Origin: Dichomitus squalens LYAD-421 SS1
Lineage: Eukaryota; Basidiomycota; Agaricomycetes; Polyporales; Polyporaceae
Reading direction: 5' to 3'
Length of the DNA: 55,908 bases
Assembly: GCF_000275845.1 (NCBI RefSeq)
Contig: NW_006766927.1
Span: 60,470 to 116,377, forward strand
Under the pieces are notes generated by a model. That model did no database searches and was not told the DNA's origin. It was given only the letters and a program-made list of their open reading frames with translations. The translations under genes were made by a program, and so were the position numbers. This document shows, in pieces, positions 1 through 11,469 of the stretch; the first letter of the stretch is position 1; each line of letters begins with the position of its first letter.

Positions 1-701
1 TGGGCGGTGCCATCGGGGCGGGAGCAGCGGGGAGCGCGGGGCGGTCACGGTTACGGGGTCGTCGGGGTGCACGGGGTCGTCGTCGGGTCGGTCGTCGTCG
101 GGTCGGTCGTCGTCACGGGTCGTCGGTTCGCGGGATCGTCGAGTGGCTTCGGCCCCACTAGGCAGTGCCTCGAATTATCCTTCGGGCAGAGGAGACGCGT
201 TTGTGTAGAAGTTCGAGGGCAAGCGGGCACAAATGGGATTCGCGTTTGGCCGGTGCAAACGCGTGCCGTACACACTAGATACAATAAGGCTTATATACGT
301 AGCTAAATAGGGGTAGATAAGGGCGCGGGTATCCGTCGGGGAGGCGGGACCTGTGGCGCTTGTTCCGCGAGCTCGCCATCTTGACGCCAGGATTCCAACA
401 GCCAGGTTGCCAGATGTATCGATTTCGACCATCGTTGCAGACACCGCGAGCGTTAACGGCCCAAGAAGTTTCAGCGTGCAAGACACGTAGACGTAGTGGG
501 GAGCTCAAGGGGATGCCCCACGTCCGGGACGAGTACAATATGAGCCAGGTGACGGACGACGGCAACACACGCTAATAATGATGGGACGCGCAATCCCTAC
601 AATTGGCAGGAAGGGCGCTTGATGAACTCTGAATCCCCCGGGTTCGAACCCCATAAAGCACTTCGTGTATCCGACGACTAGGTGCTTCGAAGTGGTTGTT
701 A
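1..701. other. No gene recognised; left-edge spacer
   Basis: The first 700 bases hold only short overlapping open frames with no recognisable motif. The notable structure is a GC-rich tandem repeat near 76-117. A tRNA-like GGTTCGAA string occurs near 650, but no cloverleaf can be built around it. The segment is downstream of the esterase gene that ends at 702 on the minus strand. Confidence 0.6.
76..117. repeat. 15-bp GTCGTCGTCGGGTCG tandem repeat
   Basis: The 15-base unit GTCGTCGTCGGGTCG occurs twice in perfect succession at 76-105 and then a partial third copy follows. It is a simple minisatellite. The open frames that cross it are not convincing genes. Confidence 0.75.
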
Positions 702-1694
702 TCAATTAGCTTTGGGTGAGGGACTAGAGGATACATGCGAGAAAAATTCATGAAGTTCGTTGGCCAATATTGCGTGTACCTGATGCGACGGATGGAAACC
801 ATCCACAAACAGAGCAGTGTGGTCGATGTTCTCGGTGGGATAACCGGTCGATGGTGTATCTGACAGGAGACGGGAGACCAACTCCCATGAGGAGAAGATG
901 AAGACAGTCGCATCTGGATGAGCGGCACCGAAGTTCTTGGCGGATTCCGAAAGCATCGAATTCCACACTGCAAAAGCGTCTTTGGCGCGAGGGCTCTTCG
1001 AGCCTATAAGGGCGATGAGCGACTGGATTCAAAGATCACGATCAGTCTTGCCCGTACCTTTCGGGAACCTGTGACAAGGCGGAACGTCTATCAGGCAGAA
1101 ATTGCGCGCGCCCGCATTATACAGCCTCGTTTGAGCCTTGAATAGGTCCACGAGACTTGCCTGAGCAGAAGAAACCTGGAGGCGAAGGTTCCACGTGCAG
1201 TCGTTTGTACCAATCCAGGTTACGAAAAGAGAGTCCAACGATGTCCATGGTGCCCACTCCGGATGCTGGCCCATGGTAGGCATGAACTCCTTTCCCACTT
1301 GCCACAATTTCATGCGTGCGACCGTGTCACCAGGAACAGCATAGTCGTAGACGAGGAGCGGGTCGGCGTTCCTCTTGGCGTTCCTCTCGGAGTTGACCTT
1401 TTGTGATAGGTATCCGACCCAGTTAGGCTCGTACGTGACTTCGCCCGTAGCCTCATTGACCACCTCGCAGGACGTGATTCCTGGCGATGGCACTCCAAGA
1501 GGCATATCTGCAGAAGGAGGAAGGTCTTTCGACGTGTATCCTACTGAGGAGAAGGAGTCGCCGCTGCGTACATACTGCGCGTGAGTCGAAGTGGTTGACA
1601 GACGAGAAGACCCTACCGACAAGACGACAAGATACTTGATCTTCTCGAAGCTACGCCATTGGTCCGTTATGGACAGTACGACTGACTCGCCCAT
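702..1694 (-). CDS. SGNH/GDSL esterase, carbohydrate esterase family 16-like
   Basis: Likely an acetyl esterase that removes acetyl groups from plant-cell-wall sugars. The spliced protein has the SGNH blocks in order: block I GDSFSSVGY with the nucleophile Ser, block III VTWIGTNDC (GxND), and block V DGFHPSHQ with the catalytic Asp and His. I infer three exons, 1694-1621, 1563-1058 and 967-702. The first intron (1620-1564, donor GTCGGT) restores the family-typical KYLVVFGDS junction, and the second (1057-968) joins in phase. The start at 1694 is the first in-frame ATG. It gives about 30 residues before the block I Ser and no clear signal peptide, unlike secreted CE16 enzymes, so an upstream exon is possible. 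The exact substrate is unknown. Confidence 0.8.
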
Positions 1695-3074
1695 GGTGTG
1701 TGGGAGCGTGAGGCCAAGGGACTAGTCGTACCGACGCGTGTACCAAGTTCAAGGACATTCAAGTACGGGCACATATGCATGATGTAAGTTAAGTAATGCG
1801 GTTGAACACCGTTCAATAGTCGGCATAACAACAGTAAGCTAACTCGAACACCCTAAACGCCCGATTGAGTTCATTCCCACAGAGCTTGCCCTAAACCCTA
1901 GAGAACATCTGTATCAATTTAACGCTAACGTTGCGGCGCAACCTTCCTCGTCGACGATAGCTTCGACTGCGTGCATCGCACAGAGATTATCTTGTTCATT
2001 CGAGGTATGTCTATGCGCAAATGCCGGATGCTCTCACAAGAAGTTCACTAAACCCACGGGTCTCTAGCAGTAGTAGGAATGCAAGCGCGTCCCGGAGTCA
2101 TGTCGACAATAGGTTCAGAATGGTAGCAACTGTGTAGACTCCCTGCCTGATGGGCGTTCGATATCCTCCCCCGATACCTTGAGCCTGGGCCTAAAAACGA
2201 CCCGCTTTGTTGGCGACCTCGTCTACAATAACCCTCATCCCATCTGGGCATGACATAACAAATGCAGCTCACAGCTGCAAAGCGTCGATACGTTTTTTGT
2301 GCCGAGATGGTTGAGATCACAGCTGCCAGCGACGCCACTGACCCGCTTTGTTTAGAAATTCGCAACGCTTGGGCGGTGAGTGTGCCACTCCTAGCGCTTG
2401 TGCGGCGTGGCCCTGGCGCCTTTGTTATACCCAGCCCCGGCCACACTCAGCTTTTCTTCGTTATAAACCCTGGCTGCCTTGCTTTGCCTATGTTCGCCAC
2501 ACAACCTCACCCGGACCACTACCGCCATGTCATACTTCGGGAGCGTCTTTGCGCCACTGTTGTCTCGTCTCGAGCACGCGGAGAGGTTCTATGGCCTGGG
2601 TCTCCTCATCCTGACCTGCCGCCTGCGTTTATTGGTTCGAAATCAGGCCCTCGATCGGGCGGGTTTTGGTCGCCCCAGGTACGCTACAGCTTTGTATGCT
2701 TGAGATGCGACATAACCTCACTCTTCCTGATTGGCAGGGCCGTGGCTACGTATGAGAGCAGAGGGCTGATCCAAACCCCTTCGCCAAAATGGACCCTGGT
2801 CGACACTCCCGACCACACTCGATATGGTGGGCTTCCTTGCGACGCGCACTCTCATGCTAGGCTCGCTCCACCCCAAGTTCAATGGCTCGTGAAGGAATCT
2901 GCGCGCCAATGCAGCAGAGAGGTTGAGGGTCAATCACTCCCTAATCCTTCCGCTCGCTATTGCGCTGACGATCATTCTATAGAATCCCCCGCTCGCACTG
3001 TATCGAAGGAATTGGCGCCGAAGGACATTTTCGGCTCCCTCAGTTGTCCTCACAACACCTCTCCGGGGAACACC
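1695..3074. other. Intergenic region between divergent esterase and kinase genes
   Basis: This is the shared upstream region of the minus-strand esterase and the plus-strand kinase. No known domain is seen on either strand. The kinase frame stays open upstream from about 2262 to the chosen start at 3075, but the translation of that part shows no family resemblance. I treat it as promoter and 5' leader sequence. Confidence 0.5.
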
Positions 3075-4842
3075 ATGGATTTCGTCTTCCCCGGCTTTCC
3101 GCCTCTCCTCCACGACCCGTGGCCCGTGGCGACCAACTCCGACGATGGTTCCGTCTCTTCACCCATGCCTTCGGACGCTCTGCTTCCTTCACCACACTCC
3201 ATGGTGCCTACCGCACCTTCATCTCCTCTTCTTCCTCCTGATCGACTACAGGCTTCAGACGCCACGGAAACCGGGCTTTCTCCTCTCGACTTGGGACCTC
3301 CCAGCGTGCCCACGACGGTTACGGTCGCGCCCTCTCATACTTTAGACACAGTCCGCCTCGCAAAGTCAAATCCCTACAACGACGAACCCGATCGATACGC
3401 CGACGAGGTGTTTTCGCCGTTCGATAACCACTACATCATCTGTGGCATGGTCGGTCGAGGCGGATGGGGTCGCGTCATGATGACGGTAGAAGCCCACTGC
3501 AGTCGTGTCTTCGCAGTAAAGGTTGTACACAAGCGCATGGCGTGCCGGCAAGCGTTGGGCGTGAAGGACGCGCTGCTCATGGAGAAGGAGTGTATGGTCA
3601 TCGGCAGGGAACACAGAGTGTGGTCCTGGGCACGGCTTTACGAGACTTGGCACGATGAGCGGAACGTCTACTTCGTTATGGTGCGTTGTATAGCCATTTG
3701 CGACAACGGGTGCTCACAAGTGTTACAGGGAATGTGTTACGGGGATCTAGGCGAACAGATACGCAACGGCGATTACAGCGAGCCCGAGGCACAGCTTTGG
3801 TGTTATGAGATGGTGCGTCTGATAATGGACTACTCACCCTCGTTTCCTCGCAATGCTTACCGCGCGCCGCACCTGTTAGCTGCATGCTGTGAAAGCCCTC
3901 AAGGACTTCCGTATCGTCCACTCAGACATCAAACCGGAGAATTTCCTTATCGACGGGAGCGGCGCCGTGGTCCTCTCTGACTTCGGCCTGGCACAGAGGC
4001 CAGAAGGCGCGTCGCTCATGAGCGAAGACGACTTCCTGATGTGGCACGGCCTTCCCGGGGGCACGGCGGGTTACTTGGCTCCTGAGGCGTTAAACAAAGT
4101 CGATCCGTATGTGGCCCACAAGTCCGACTTGTTCAGCCTTGGCGTCACGTTTGTGGAGCTCCTCGGGGGCATCAAGACCGGTCTGTGGAACGTCGACAGC
4201 GTTCCTCCCTCCTACGTGGGCGGGAAAGGTGGATGGTACGGAATGTGCCCGGAGGAACGTCAGCACTGGTTGATGATCCACGTATGGCTCTCCAAATCCG
4301 GTATTCCCAAAGAGTCCGCGAAATGGGATCTCTGCAGTAAAGTCAGTTCAATTGCTCGAGCGCTATGCGAACAGATACTGAGATCTGCCGCCATCACCTC
4401 GACAGATACTTGATGATCGCATACAAATCGAAAAGCTCTTCCGCCACCCCTACTTCCTGGATCTGAATCCAAATCGCGAACGTACGTCGCTATATGTTTC
4501 TACTGATCGAAACACGACTAATCGGCGTGCATCATGACTACAGACGAGACAAAGCCGTTGATGAGTCCCTTGTGCATTGAAAGGAAGTATCGTGATCTTA
4601 CCTTCGAGGAGTGGTACCGCCCAGGAGGAGCTGATTCATACGGCTCCAGTCGGCCGAAATTCAGTCCGCTGATGGACGGGGAGCAGGTGCTCGAGTCGCA
4701 GTGGCTGAAGGACAACAGCATCACCAAGGCTCAGATGGCTTCTCTCGACTTCTCGAGCGATTTTGATTGGCTTTACGGCCCGCCTCCAATCCCACCCCCC
4801 AAGGTACCACCTGGCTCGTTGGTACATCGAAGTCTGATCTAG
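3075..4842 (+). CDS. Serine/threonine protein kinase
   Basis: A protein kinase of about 508 residues from five exons (3075-3680, 3729-3812, 3880-4341, 4406-4481, 4544-4842), all junctions in phase. Residues 1-115 are Pro/Ser-rich and probably disordered. The kinase domain starts near residue 125 with the glycine loop VGRGGWGRV and the ATP-binding Lys in FAVKVVHK (about K149). The catalytic loop is HSDIKPEN (D246), followed by SDFG (D264) and GTAGYLAPE. The C-lobe ends at LFRHPYFLDL, and a short tail of about 110 residues follows. The loop has HSD instead of the usual HRD, so it is a non-RD kinase. The start ATG has a strong context (CACCATGG). The family is a fungal kinase type that I cannot place in a named pathway. 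Confidence 0.85.
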
Positions 4843-5244
4843 GGTTGTTGTATCACGACGTCCCTGACATCTCGTACGGACAGCTGTCGTTACGACGACC
4901 TACAGGATGAACTGACGGAAGCTTGCGTTAACATTATTTTATAATGTATTATTAGCATCATCCCCATCTTCGTAAAAATTGAAGAGGAGAACACACGATT
5001 TGCTCAGCTTGGACTTTATGAAGCCACATGAGACCGATGTCGAGTTTGTGCGGAACGACTCGTCGCAGGGTGAGGTCACGGACGCGTTGTTGTTGTTTGT
5101 TTATGCGTTAATGAGCCACGTCCAATGCGCGACGCGTCTTGTTCACCACCCGCCACCGGCTTCCCCTCCTCCCCTTGCAATCTACGACGGCCTTACTCGT
5201 ACCTTCTCTTCTTGTGATCCTCACGACTAACTCAGTATAGCAAT
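4843..5244. other. Short intergenic spacer before RAD7
   Basis: About 400 bases between two plus-strand genes. It contains an AT-rich patch near 4930-4955, which could serve kinase transcript 3' end formation, and pyrimidine-rich sequence near 5150-5215 just before the RAD7 start. No coding signal is seen. Confidence 0.5.
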
Positions 5245-7408
5245 ATGAGTCGAAGAAACAACGCTGTGCGTGGCCCGACGTCGGCGCTCACAGAATTTTT
5301 GCGTGTAAGTTTCAACTAGTACAGGCCTCTGGTGAGCAACCCCTAACTGGGATCGGATCAGGAATCTGGTATAACGCCCACAACAATAGCACGTAGGGTG
5401 CAGACCCGTGCAGCAAACGAAGCTCAGGCAGCGGCGCGCCCTGCCGCAGGGCCAAGCAACCAGGCTCAGCAGGAAGATGGGGACGTGGTTATGGAGGAGG
5501 CGCAGTCATCGCTGGTACGCCCTCAAACTCTGGATTGTCTACGTGTTAGTAAAGTCTACTTCAGCCTGTAGATGGCTATGCGTCAGATAATTTAGACGAG
5601 CCCGATGAGCCCGCACCAAAGAAGCGTAGGCAGAATAAGGCTACCGAAGCGAAGCAGAAGGAGAAAGAGAAGGCCAAGGCCAAGAAAAGGGCCAACAAGG
5701 GGGACGATGACGACTACGAGGACGACGGACATGAGGACCCCTACTCCGCTCTATCAAAGATGTGGAAGGGCGACCTGCCGAAGCCCCCCATAGGCAGTTT
5801 CGAGAAATGCGCACGATGCGAGAAGCAATTCACTGTGGTGAGTCCGCTTGCTCCACTTACTGCAACCTGTCTCACGATGTGTCTTAGACAAAGTATACAT
5901 TGGCTGCGAATCCTCCGCCAGGCTGGTTGTGCCATATATGCGCTAAGTCCTCTGGCGCCGATCCCTTCAAGAAGCCTGCTGCGCCTCGCAAGCGTAAGCC
6001 TGCAGCTGATAAACGTAACGTTGTGAGCTATGAGGAACGACGGTTCCCCAGCCTCGCGTCTGTTTGTATTGATGTAGGCGCCACTCTTACATTCGGTTGT
6101 ACCCGGTCGCTAATCCTTTCGTAGGTGATCAGTAAGCACATAGACGATGTGGAAGCTCTAGGTGATATTGGAACGATGAACGTGGAAGAAATTGCGAGGG
6201 CGTTGGCAAAGAACAGACGCTTGTACGTACCGCTTCAGATCTTGAATATGCATGCATACATACCATCCGACAGGACACCTGAGAATGTGATGCTCTTCTA
6301 CGACATCGAGAATGTCCGTCTGACGCTATACGATGCTACTAGTGAGTCGGGCCACCCAAATTGCCATCTTGTGACATTGCTTAGGGCTGCTTCGTCACAG
6401 ATCTGAAGTCGCCTGCTCTGTGCGCACTTGCATCCTTGAATCCCAACCTTACCCATCTACGCATAGAGTTCTGTGGACACATGGACGACGCCGTGATCAA
6501 TACGTGGGCCACGTCGATGCCTCACCTCAAGCGTCTCGAGCTCTTAGGGCCCTTCCTGGTGCGCCCTCCTGCTTGGCAGGCCTTCCTTGAGGCGCATCCT
6601 GGCCTCGAAGGCTTTCTCATCATACAAAGCCCTCGCTTTGACATCGAGTGTGTCCGAGTGCTCGTCGAGAGCTGCCGGAATCTCAAGGAACTACGACTTC
6701 AAGAGATCGGCCAGATGTCGGACGCCTTTCTCGAGTGCATCAAGCCGCTAGGGGGCCAACTCATCTACCTCGACCTCTCTAAGCCCGGCATCGGGGACGC
6801 CGTGAGCGAGAAGGCGCTTATCTCGATGCTCGAAGCCGTCGGAGACGCGCTCGAGTACCTCGACCTCTCCGGTCACCTGAACATCACCGACGCGCTCCTC
6901 TTTCGTGGGCTTAAGCCGCACGTGCCGAACTTGTCCTCGCTCGTTCTGAACAACACCCCGGACTTAACAGACGCCGGGGTCGCAGAGTTCTTCGACAACT
7001 GGAACGCCGCGCGACTTTCCCGGTTCAGCATGCGCGGGAACCATGGCCTCGCTGATGCGGCGATCGGGGCGCTCCTCAACCACTCCGGCAGCGAGCTGAC
7101 GCACTTGGACATCAACGGCTGGAAGGACCTCACTGAGGACGGGCTGAAGGGTATTCCCGCGATTGCGACGAACTTGAAGCGCCTCGACGTGGGTTTCTGC
7201 AGAGCAGTTGACGATTTCTTCGTGAAGAGTGTGCTGGAGCGATGTGTGGATATTGAGGAGATCATGGTGTGGGCTTGCCAAAGGCTGACGGAGCATTGCC
7301 CTCGGAAGGTATGTATACAGTCGTCGGTACTGGGGTTCACGCTGACTAAAAGCTGCTGCGGATGTTCAGAGAAATGTCAAGATAGAAGGTCTAGAGCTAT
7401 CAAATTAG
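5245..7408 (+). CDS. RAD7: RAD7-like nucleotide excision repair LRR protein
   Basis: Homologue of yeast Rad7, which with Rad16 and Abf1 recognises lesions in non-transcribed DNA (global-genome NER) and also acts in a Cullin E3 ligase. The N terminus carries the family signature GPTSALTEFLR at residues 10-20. A Lys/Glu-rich acidic linker follows. Then comes a CxxC...CxxC zinc-binding module (about C153, C156, C177, C180), and from residue 250 to the end leucine-rich repeats such as YLDLSGHLNITDALLFRGL. Eight exons are inferred: 5245-5304, 5362-5514, 5565-5837, 5888-6073, 6125-6222, 6274-6341, 6401-7308 and 7370-7408. They give 594 residues ending RNVKIEGLELSN. All phases close, and the gene looks intact. 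Confidence 0.9.
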
Positions 7409-8239
7409 CTGTCAGTGTCAATCGTGCTTACTATATCTGCTTACCAGTTGCTATAGATTCGTTAGCTGACGTTCTCTGCTATGTATCTCCTCTTATACTT
7501 ACACGGTCTTCATGTACAGCGCGTGACGTTGAGCACCTTGTCCACTGCCCCCTGGCGCATGTTCCCAGGTAGCACGGAGGTACGTTTCGTGGTTGCCGTC
7601 CGTTGGTCGGCATGGCTCAAACGAATGGAACCTCGGGGCTTGCATTCCTTCATCCTTCTCTTCATCGATCTTCGGAACGCAAGTCGCTGAACAGTTGTAG
7701 TACAGAACGCCCGGACGTTCATCTACTCACGACATACACATGTCTTCGCAAATATCCACACTAAGCCCTTCGGCCCTAGCCGCGTCCTGCGTGTCACTAT
7801 CTCTCCTATGCCGCGTCTTTAGCAGGTCTGCACTCGACAACATCCCTGTAGACCCCCTGGCTAGTGGACTCGTTAGTCCGTCGAATTCGCAGACTGCATT
7901 TGGGCATGCTAAGACAACCATCGCCGTAACGCCGTCGCCAGTTGCTAGATGATAGTATATGATCATAGTACAATTGCCCTCCACTCACCGATATGTAAAC
8001 AATTCGTAATCTCGCCACTTGGGCTTGTCGTATAATTACAACAAAATGCGGTGTGTTTGCCCTGTGCCCCGGCGTGTATCACCATCCCAAATGTCGACCC
8101 TACGATGACGCCAGAACGACGATGAATTCCTGCGTTAAGTCTGTGCCGTACATCTGGACTTCCGAGAAATGGTACGGCTGGGCGAATGTTCTGCCGATAT
8201 CAGCAGCGCTCCAAACCTGGACGAATTCCGCGCGCCTCA
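7409..8239. other. Spacer between convergent RAD7 and SET genes; no gene assigned
   Basis: RAD7 on the plus strand and the SET gene on the minus strand run towards each other here. A minus-strand open frame of 85 codons lies at 7727-7984, but it has no known motif and no splice-supported extension. I see nothing else. Confidence 0.45.
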
Positions 8240-10219
8240 TTATCCAAGGGATAAGGTATCGGCGATATTCTTCACCTCCTCCCATCCTGCTGCACAAACT
8301 TCCAGCACTGCACGCTCTCCCAGAAGGTACTCCAGCGCAAGGCGTGTTTTCGGTCTATCTGCAGGGAGGTCCTGTTGTTGTCCGAGAACCGCAGATCAAG
8401 AGCAGATTAAGAAAAGTACCGCTTTGGACCTATCCACTCACTTACGTCAAACACTTCGCCAAGCACTTCCATGTTTGTCCCCCGATATTCCACTCGACCC
8501 ATATTGGCTACTCTCGTGCGACAGAGGTTATCTAATTCTTTTGCAGTCTGCGCAAGAAATAGAGCAGCCTTAGGCTCGTCAGCCACGTACGTATTTTTCT
8601 CATAGCAAATAAGCTTACTGTAGGACCAGGAGGTGGCCCAGCTTCTGATGGTATCTCTATGTCTTCGTCCCGTTCTTCCATGTCGCGAAGCGCCTCTACT
8701 CGTAATAGGCAGCGCAGCACAGAGACACTGAGCTCTGTGGACTCAGCCCCATATTGCACACTCATAGATTCCACTATCGCCCACACGAAGAGTGCAATGG
8801 AGACTCGACCATCACTATCAATGGACAGGACGGGGCTTATGTCGGGCTCCATATCGGGGAAGTACACCATGAGACTGCTTGCAAGGATTCCACCCGCTGG
8901 TTCCACGACGAGGTCGTAGACGCTCTTCCAGTATGAGTCGCCGGGGCGCAGTTCGAGAGATGACCCGTGCCACCCGAAAGTGACCGTATCGGCTTCTGAA
9001 CCGTTCAGCATGAAGCCGTAGCGTGCGAGAAGAGCGGCGTTGCCTAGAGTTTCCCCGTATGTGTTGAAGACCTCGACACCTGGCGGTATAGAGCGCACCG
9101 TGACCATGTCGACCGTATCAGTAGGATCGATGGATGGTGTGACGGCAATAGGTTGATCCGCTTGTATTGATGATCCGTCCTCACGATCGTGCGGACACTC
9201 CGACAGCGAGCCGCAAGCCGGACAAACGTCGTACTCGCTCTGTGCAAAGAGCAGCTGATTTGTGATATTACCGCGGAGCGTTAAAGGATTTGCATACCGC
9301 TAGTTGTACGTGGTTTTCGTGGCTATGGTTGAATCTGGTACCGACAGTCAGGATTAAGCCTCCTGATAGCCGATGTCTACATACGCATCTGCAAGTGGCA
9401 CCATGGAGAGGCCGTGGTATGCATCGATTTGGAAAGCTCTCGAGCAGACAAGGGAGTATGCTCGGAGAAAGCCGGCGTGGGTCGGTTGCATGTCCATAGA
9501 GGACAGTAGCGGGTATACATCTGAGACGTAGAAATCATCTATCTCCCCCTGTCAACGCGTGAGGTTTACAGATCTCCATGCGTATGAGTGGTAGGCTCAT
9601 ACCTGAAGTGATCCGCCTTCATCGTTGTGCAACTCTCGTTCTACTTCGGAGCCTCTGATCCACTCCGCCGCGGCCATGGCATCGTCGTCACCGAAAACCG
9701 CAGGATGGCCCCAAAGCCGGGCAATGGGAACAGTGGGTGTAGGGAGAGACTGCAAGTATCCATGCCATCGCGAGCGTGGTCCTATGAGCCTTACAAGCCA
9801 CTGTTGTTGTCAGAAGCAAGTAGGAGATATGTACAAAAGCCACCACGCCGAATGTGCGTTGTATGTCCATAGATTGAAACTCACAGCTCCGAATACAATG
9901 CAAATGACAGGGCGAGGACGGATCCGTGTCCGCAGGGATGCCAGGAGATTTGGTGTGCACGAGTACACGTCCTGACTGAGAGGACGGACGTTTTTGGAAT
10001 GGCAAAGACTAGTAACCGACAATACGTCAACGACCAATGGGGCAAGACAGCATCCACCGAGGAACACATACGTCTGTCCGGATGGAGAATTGGTCTGTCT
10101 TGGTGCGAAATGACGGATAGCCCAGTGTCACCATTCTCAGAAATGGATATACCTTCGTGTATATGGACATGGTGGTCAGCGAGCCATGCGAGGAAAGTCA
10201 CCAGCTTCAAGCTAGACAT
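8240..10219 (-). CDS. SET-domain protein lysine methyltransferase (RKM/SETD type)
   Basis: Predicted S-adenosylmethionine-dependent protein lysine methyltransferase of the split-SET class that includes Rubisco LSMT, SETD3 and yeast RKM enzymes. After splicing about eight exons, the order is: MSSLKLVTFLAW at the N terminus, FAIPKTSVLS, WHGYLQSLP, an iSET helical insert, the catalytic ADAFNHSHENH motif, a CPACGSLSECPHD cysteine cluster, and VEVFNTYGE, the SET tyrosine motif. A C-terminal helical substrate-binding domain ends at the TAA at 8240-8242. The start at 10219 is the first ATG that gives the family N terminus. Internal junctions close in phase, for example the 10071-10009 intron and the one ending just before LLIGPRSRWHG. 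The substrate is unknown; ribosomal proteins or elongation factors are typical for relatives. Confidence 0.85.
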
Positions 10220-10419
10220 CGTCGGACCGGATGGTAAACGTACTGGCTGAGCAGGTTCGAGGAAGACTCGAGAAGCGCTTGTGCAAGCCCGGTGATGGGT
10301 CACGTGGTTGATCCCACGCTATGACATGGCTCGTTCCACTGATAGTGCACTCGCCGACTCGGAAACGGCTTAGACAGCAACTATCATCATCTGGCAGCTA
10401 CACTATCTGCTCTCCTTAC
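10220..10419. promoter_or_regulatory. Divergent promoter between SET and BTB-A
   Basis: Only about 200 bases separate the two divergent start codons, so the genes must share upstream control sequence or have overlapping leaders. No TATA box is evident on either strand. The plus-strand BTB frame is open to an ATG at 10321, but the extra 33 residues do not resemble the paralogues. Confidence 0.45.
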
Positions 10420-11469
10420 ATGAACACACAAGACTCGATCTCTATCAAGCGGAGACTCACCGAATGCGATGACAGCGGGATTGATGCTCTTACACGAGAC
10501 ACGGATGTCTGGCTACCTGACGGGAACATCGTGGTCATCGCGCGAAACACCGGATTCCGTGTGCACAAGAGCATTTTAGCCATTCACTCTGAAGTATTCC
10601 GCGACCTTTTTCTCCTTCCACCTTCTGCCGCCGAAGAGGAGACCTTGGACGGCTGTCCAGTCGTTTGGGTCTCTGACGACCCAACTCATCTCCGTCGTCT
10701 CTTCCTTGTACTATGCTGTGGCAAGAAGTGCGTAATTCACTTCATCGGCGTCCGTAGATTTACTAATATCTGCAGCTATTACTACGAGAATGATGAGCTA
10801 GTACCCGTGCAATTCGATGTGCTATACTCGCTCATCAATATGGGTCACAAGTATGCCATACCGAGCATTCTCAACGACGCGCTCTCCCGGCTGAAGAAGT
10901 ATTACCCTTCTGACTTATCTGCCTGGGAGAACTATCCACAGCGCGCTCGATATGTTACCATCAGGCCACCTGATTTCCTCCTCGCCGTCCAAGTGGCTCG
11001 CCTGACCAATACGTTCTCCATACTCCCATCTGCCTACCTCGAGATGTCTCGGCATGCGGAACAACTCGTCATGATGCTGCCCGAATTCCATGACGGACAA
11101 TTGGGTCTGACCGCCGAGATCATCACGCAGGCCCTACGCGGAAAGGCAGCCTTGATCGAAGGCGTCACTTCTCGTATTCTCGCCATCAGCACTGCGGTTC
11201 CTGCCCCACAATGCCCCACTCAAAGCCAGTGCGCCCTGCTTGCTCACGGTCTGCTCGGCAGGCTCAACGTAAGCGGCGAGATCGAGACCAAGCTGTCGTG
11301 CGAGGTTGCATTGCAGCCGTTGTACGATTGGTTTTGGGGAGTCGCTGCGAATGCTTTATGTGCTTGCTGCCAGGAAGCCTCGAGGCGAGTTGACGAGGAG
11401 ATGCGTCAGAGGGTGTGGAAGACCCTCCCGCAGCACTTCCGACTCGAGGTGGATGGCTGGCCCGTATAG
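10420..11469 (+). CDS. BTB/POZ domain protein (copy A)
   Basis: A 333-residue BTB/POZ protein of the type expanded in agaricomycetes, expected to dimerise and possibly to act as a Cullin-3 adaptor. BTB core motifs are VWLPDGNIVVIA, FRVHKSILAIHSEVFRDLF, LFLVLCCGKN and YYYENDELVPV, followed by MGHKYAIPSILNDALSRLKKY. A helical C-terminal region with a Cys pair (ALCACC) ends at WPV. The 48-nt intron at 10728-10775 has a clear TACTAAT branch site, sits at the same place as in copies B, C and E, and has no in-frame stop. The start at 10420 (MNTQDS) matches the spacing of the paralogues better than 10321. No function beyond the domain can be assigned. Confidence 0.85.
   Translation: MNTQDSISIKRRLTECDDSGIDALTRDTDVWLPDGNIVVIARNTGFRVHKSILAIHSEVFRDLFLLPPSAAEEETLDGCPVVWVSDDPTHLRRLFLVLCCGKKCVIHFIGVRRFTNICSYYYENDELVPVQFDVLYSLINMGHKYAIPSILNDALSRLKKYYPSDLSAWENYPQRARYVTIRPPDFLLAVQVARLTNTFSILPSAYLEMSRHAEQLVMMLPEFHDGQLGLTAEIITQALRGKAALIEGVTSRILAISTAVPAPQCPTQSQCALLAHGLLGRLNVSGEIETKLSCEVALQPLYDWFWGVAANALCACCQEASRRVDEEMRQRVWKTLPQHFRLEVDGWPV

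Noticed and set aside
640..665. GGGTTCGAACCCC resembling a tRNA T-arm/B box
   Set aside because: The flanking bases do not form a five-pair T stem on either strand, and no A box or anticodon arm is found at the right distance.
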